Origin: Sphingomonas sp.
GTDB taxonomy: Bacteria; Pseudomonadota; Alphaproteobacteria; Sphingomonadales; Sphingomonadaceae
DNA length: 64,000 nt
Assembly (NCBI RefSeq): GCF_004799495.1
Contig: NZ_SSMY01000005.1
Location: forward strand, 46,508-110,507
Direction: 5' to 3'
Shown here: piece after piece, positions 62,087 to 64,000 of the stretch
How the letters are laid out: each line of letters opens with the position of its first letter
Numbering within the stretch: the stretch's first letter is position 1
Translations under genes and position numbers: made by a program
The notes under the pieces: generated by a model
Databases searched by the model: none
Seen by the model: only the letters and a program-made list of their open reading frames with translations
Told to the model about the DNA's origin: nothing

Positions 62087-62971
62087 ATGATCCGGCTTGC
62101 CATCGCCGCCCTCTTGGCATCATGCACCGCCATGCCGAGCGCGACCTTCATGCCGATGACCTGGGCCGACCTGACCGCGCGCCCGCGCCCCGCGCCGCAA
62201 GCGACGGTCTCCTACGGCACCGACGATTATCAGAAGGTCGACGTCTGGCTTCCCGACGGTCCGGGTCCCTTCCCCGTCGCGCTGATGGTCCATGGCGGAT
62301 GCTGGACGACGAGCATCGCCGACCGCAGCCTGATGGACTGGGCCGCCGACGACCTGCGCAAGGCCGGGTATGCGGTATGGAACATCGATTATCGCGGGGT
62401 CGACCGCCCGGGCGGCGGCTATCCCGGCACGTTCCTAGATGCGGCGGCGGCGACCGACCTGCTCCGCGCCGACGCCGCCCAATACCATCTCGACCTGAGC
62501 CATGTCGTCGCGGTCGGGCATAGCGCCGGCGGGCACCTCGCCTTGTGGCTCGCCGCGCGCCGCAACCTCCCCGCGTCGAGCCCGCTCCGCTCCGCCGATC
62601 CGCTGCCGATCGCGCACGTCATCAGCCTGGGCGGCTTGCCCGACCTCGAGGCGACCGCCGCCAGCCCCGACAACGGCTGCGGCACCGATGTCGTCGCGCA
62701 ACTGGTCGGCAAACCGGGCCCGGGCCGTCCCGACGTCTATGCCGACACGTCGGTCCCGCGGCTGTTCCCGCTCGGCGTGCCGCAGGATCTGGTCAACGGC
62801 CGCGAGGACAGCATCATCCCCTACCGACTCGCCACCGACTACGTCGCCAGATCGAAGAACGCGGCGACACTTCACACGGTGGAAAACACCGGCCATGTCG
62901 AATTGATCGCGCCCGGCACCGCCGCCTGGAAGGAGACTAGGCACCTGATCGCCACGGCCCTTGGCCGCTGA
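62087..62971 (+). CDS. Exported alpha/beta hydrolase (esterase, kynurenine-formamidase-like)
   Basis: A 294-residue hydrolase. The oxyanion hole is HGGCW, the nucleophile Ser in VGHSAGGHLAL, the acid in NGREDSIIP and the His in NTGHVELI: the HGG...GxSxG pattern of the carboxylesterase/kynurenine formamidase group. The N terminus (MIRLAIAALLASCTAM) looks like a signal peptide with a possible lipobox LASC, so the protein may be an exported lipoprotein. The substrate is unknown. Confidence 0.88.
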   Translation: MIRLAIAALLASCTAMPSATFMPMTWADLTARPRPAPQATVSYGTDDYQKVDVWLPDGPGPFPVALMVHGGCWTTSIADRSLMDWAADDLRKAGYAVWNIDYRGVDRPGGGYPGTFLDAAAATDLLRADAAQYHLDLSHVVAVGHSAGGHLALWLAARRNLPASSPLRSADPLPIAHVISLGGLPDLEATAASPDNGCGTDVVAQLVGKPGPGRPDVYADTSVPRLFPLGVPQDLVNGREDSIIPYRLATDYVARSKNAATLHTVENTGHVELIAPGTAAWKETRHLIATALGR

Positions 62972-63077
62972 TCCTCTTTCGTTGCGCGAGCGAGCGCTTT
63001 CCTGTAACCGCGCGGCTCCCGCCCCGGCGCGCATACCGCGTTGCCGGGGCGCTCAATTGGAAGGGTAAGCGCCACCG

Positions 63078-63857
63078 ATGGCACGCCGCCGCCAGATCTA
63101 CGAGGGCAAGGCCAAGATCCTCTACGAGGGGCCCGAGCCCGGCACGCTGATCCAGTATTTCAAGGACGACGCGACCGCGTTCAACGCCCAGAAAAAGGGC
63201 ACGATCAGCGGCAAGGGCGTGCTCAACAACCGGATCAGCGAGCACATCTTCACGCTGCTCGGGATGATCGGCGTGCCGACGCACTTCATCCGCCGCCTCA
63301 ACATGCGCGAGCAATTGATCCGCCAGGTCGAGATCGTGCCCGTCGAGGTGATGGTCAGGAACGTCGCCGCCGGCACGCTGTCGAAGCGGCTGGGGATCGA
63401 GGAAGGCACGCAGTTGCCGCGCACGATCATCGAATATGCCTACAAGTCGGACGAGCTCGGCGACCCGATGATCACCGACGAGCATATCGCCGCGTTCGGC
63501 TGGGCGACCCAGGAAGAGATGCACGACATCGCCGACCTGGCGATCCGCATCAACGATTTCCTGTGCGGGCTGTTCGCCGGGATCGGCATCCGGCTGGTCG
63601 ACTTCAAGCTCGAGTTCGGGCGCATCTGGGACAATGACTACGGCCGGATCATCCTGGCCGACGAGATCAGCCCCGATTGCTGCCGCTTGTGGGACATGAA
63701 GACCAACGAGAAGCTCGACAAGGACCGCTTCCGCCGCGACCTGGGCGGCGAGGCCGAGGCGTATCAGGAAGTCGCGCGGCGGCTCGGGCTGTTGCCCGAG
63801 GGCGAGGACAATGCGGTGCTAGATCTTGAAAAGCATCGCCTGAACCGCGGCAGGTAG
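63078..63857 (+). CDS. purC: Phosphoribosylaminoimidazole-succinocarboxamide synthase
   Basis: PurC catalyses the eighth step of purine biosynthesis, ligating aspartate to CAIR with ATP. The 259-residue protein has [53 protein letters not shown] and [12 protein letters not shown], all conserved. GGAAGGG lies before the ATG. Intact; purine neighbours are not visible in the window. Confidence 0.97.
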   Translation: MARRRQIYEGKAKILYEGPEPGTLIQYFKDDATAFNAQKKGTISGKGVLNNRISEHIFTLLGMIGVPTHFIRRLNMREQLIRQVEIVPVEVMVRNVAAGTLSKRLGIEEGTQLPRTIIEYAYKSDELGDPMITDEHIAAFGWATQEEMHDIADLAIRINDFLCGLFAGIGIRLVDFKLEFGRIWDNDYGRIILADEISPDCCRLWDMKTNEKLDKDRFRRDLGGEAEAYQEVARRLGLLPEGEDNAVLDLEKHRLNRGR

Positions 63858-63864
63858 CGCACCG

Positions 63865-64000
63865 TTGACCGCGCCGGGGGCGAGCGAGGGGTACCGGCCG
63901 GAGATCGATGGCTTACGCGCGGTCGCGGTGATCGCGGTCATCCTCTATCACGCCAAGCTCGGGATCGTGTCGGGCGGGTATCTCGGCGTCGACGTGTTCT
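63865..64000 (+). CDS. Acyltransferase family 3 (OafA/YrhL type), N-terminal fragment
   Basis: The frame from TTG 63865 reads [18 protein letters not shown]...YHAKLG...[10 protein letters not shown] and runs off the window end. [12 protein letters not shown] and [10 protein letters not shown] are the characteristic start of the membrane acyltransferase-3 family that O-acetylates sugars of LPS or polysaccharides. The TTG start is the only in-frame choice after the purC stop and has AGG upstream, but is provisional. Confidence 0.8.
   Translation, partial: MTAPGASEGYRPEIDGLRAVAVIAVILYHAKLGIVSGGYLGVDVF

Noticed and set aside
1..64000. CRISPR array, insertion sequence, prophage or restriction-modification cluster
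   Set aside because: I found no regularly spaced repeats, transposase or integrase motifs, phage structural genes or nuclease-methylase pair anywhere in the window.

Overview
The window is a GC-rich (roughly two thirds G+C) bacterial chromosome segment, densely packed with housekeeping genes. Everything points to an alphaproteobacterium of the Sphingomonas type. The clues are an orphan UPF0262 gene, the DUF2849/DUF934 sulfite-reductase operon, a tonB-exbB-exbD-exbD cluster with a proline-rich TonB, a MarR-controlled hppD, a YdcH/YbhL operon with a structured leader, and interspersed palindromes starting CGCCATTGCGAGCG. I see no insertion sequence, prophage, CRISPR array, integrase or island of different base composition. 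The genus call is inference from gene content, not from a database search.

Layout. 1-3.4 kb: end of an isoprenylcysteine methyltransferase-like gene, then a leftward clpP-clpX-DUF1272-GNAT run. 3.4-9.5 kb: a reductase/DOPA-dioxygenase pair, a GT2 glycosyltransferase with a coupled 38-residue membrane peptide, trigger factor with a histone-like tail, tRNA-Leu(UAG), two tiny proteins, a lipoprotein and a periplasmic cyclophilin. 9.6-13.8 kb: gatB with a GNAT gene that seems to start at CTG, a lone receiver protein, rluB and rsmD. 13.9-25.1 kb: a Baeyer-Villiger-type monooxygenase, tamA-tamB, and the tyrosine/homogentisate genes marR, hppD and hmgA. 25.1-28.3 kb: a tightly coupled leftward run of five genes including an aldehyde dehydrogenase and a prepilin peptidase. 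28.4-39.9 kb: thiolase, GNAT, SH3 protein, hydroxyacid dehydrogenase, nitronate-monooxygenase-like protein, GT4, hydrolase, SelO, AstD, then a structured leader RNA with YdcH, a Bax-inhibitor protein and a zinc-ribbon protein. 40.0-43.9 kb: assimilatory sulfate reduction (siroheme synthesis, sulfite reductase, APS/PAPS reductase). 44.0-49.7 kb: dnaB, UPF0262, GH25, cdd, two frameshifted genes and dcd. 49.8-52.4 kb: the Ton energy-transduction operon. 52.6-64 kb: folB, DUF1285, NUDIX, cca, a GGDEF/EAL protein, parC, a LysR regulator, an esterase, purC and the start of an acyltransferase.

Many neighbours overlap as ATGA, TGATG or TAATG, so translational coupling is the rule here. Several convergent pairs share overlapping stop codons.

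The items most worth a second look are: the hppD promoter whose -10 box is overlapped by a palindromic operator; three single-base frameshifts confined to two divergent genes (47.2-49.1 kb); the leader RNA upstream of ydcH-ybhL with a hairpin next to the ribosome binding site; the unannotated 38-residue membrane peptide behind the GT2 gene; strong hairpins at each step of the Ton operon; and a four-cysteine tail on the nitronate-monooxygenase-like enzyme. I did not find a clear new defence or mobile system.
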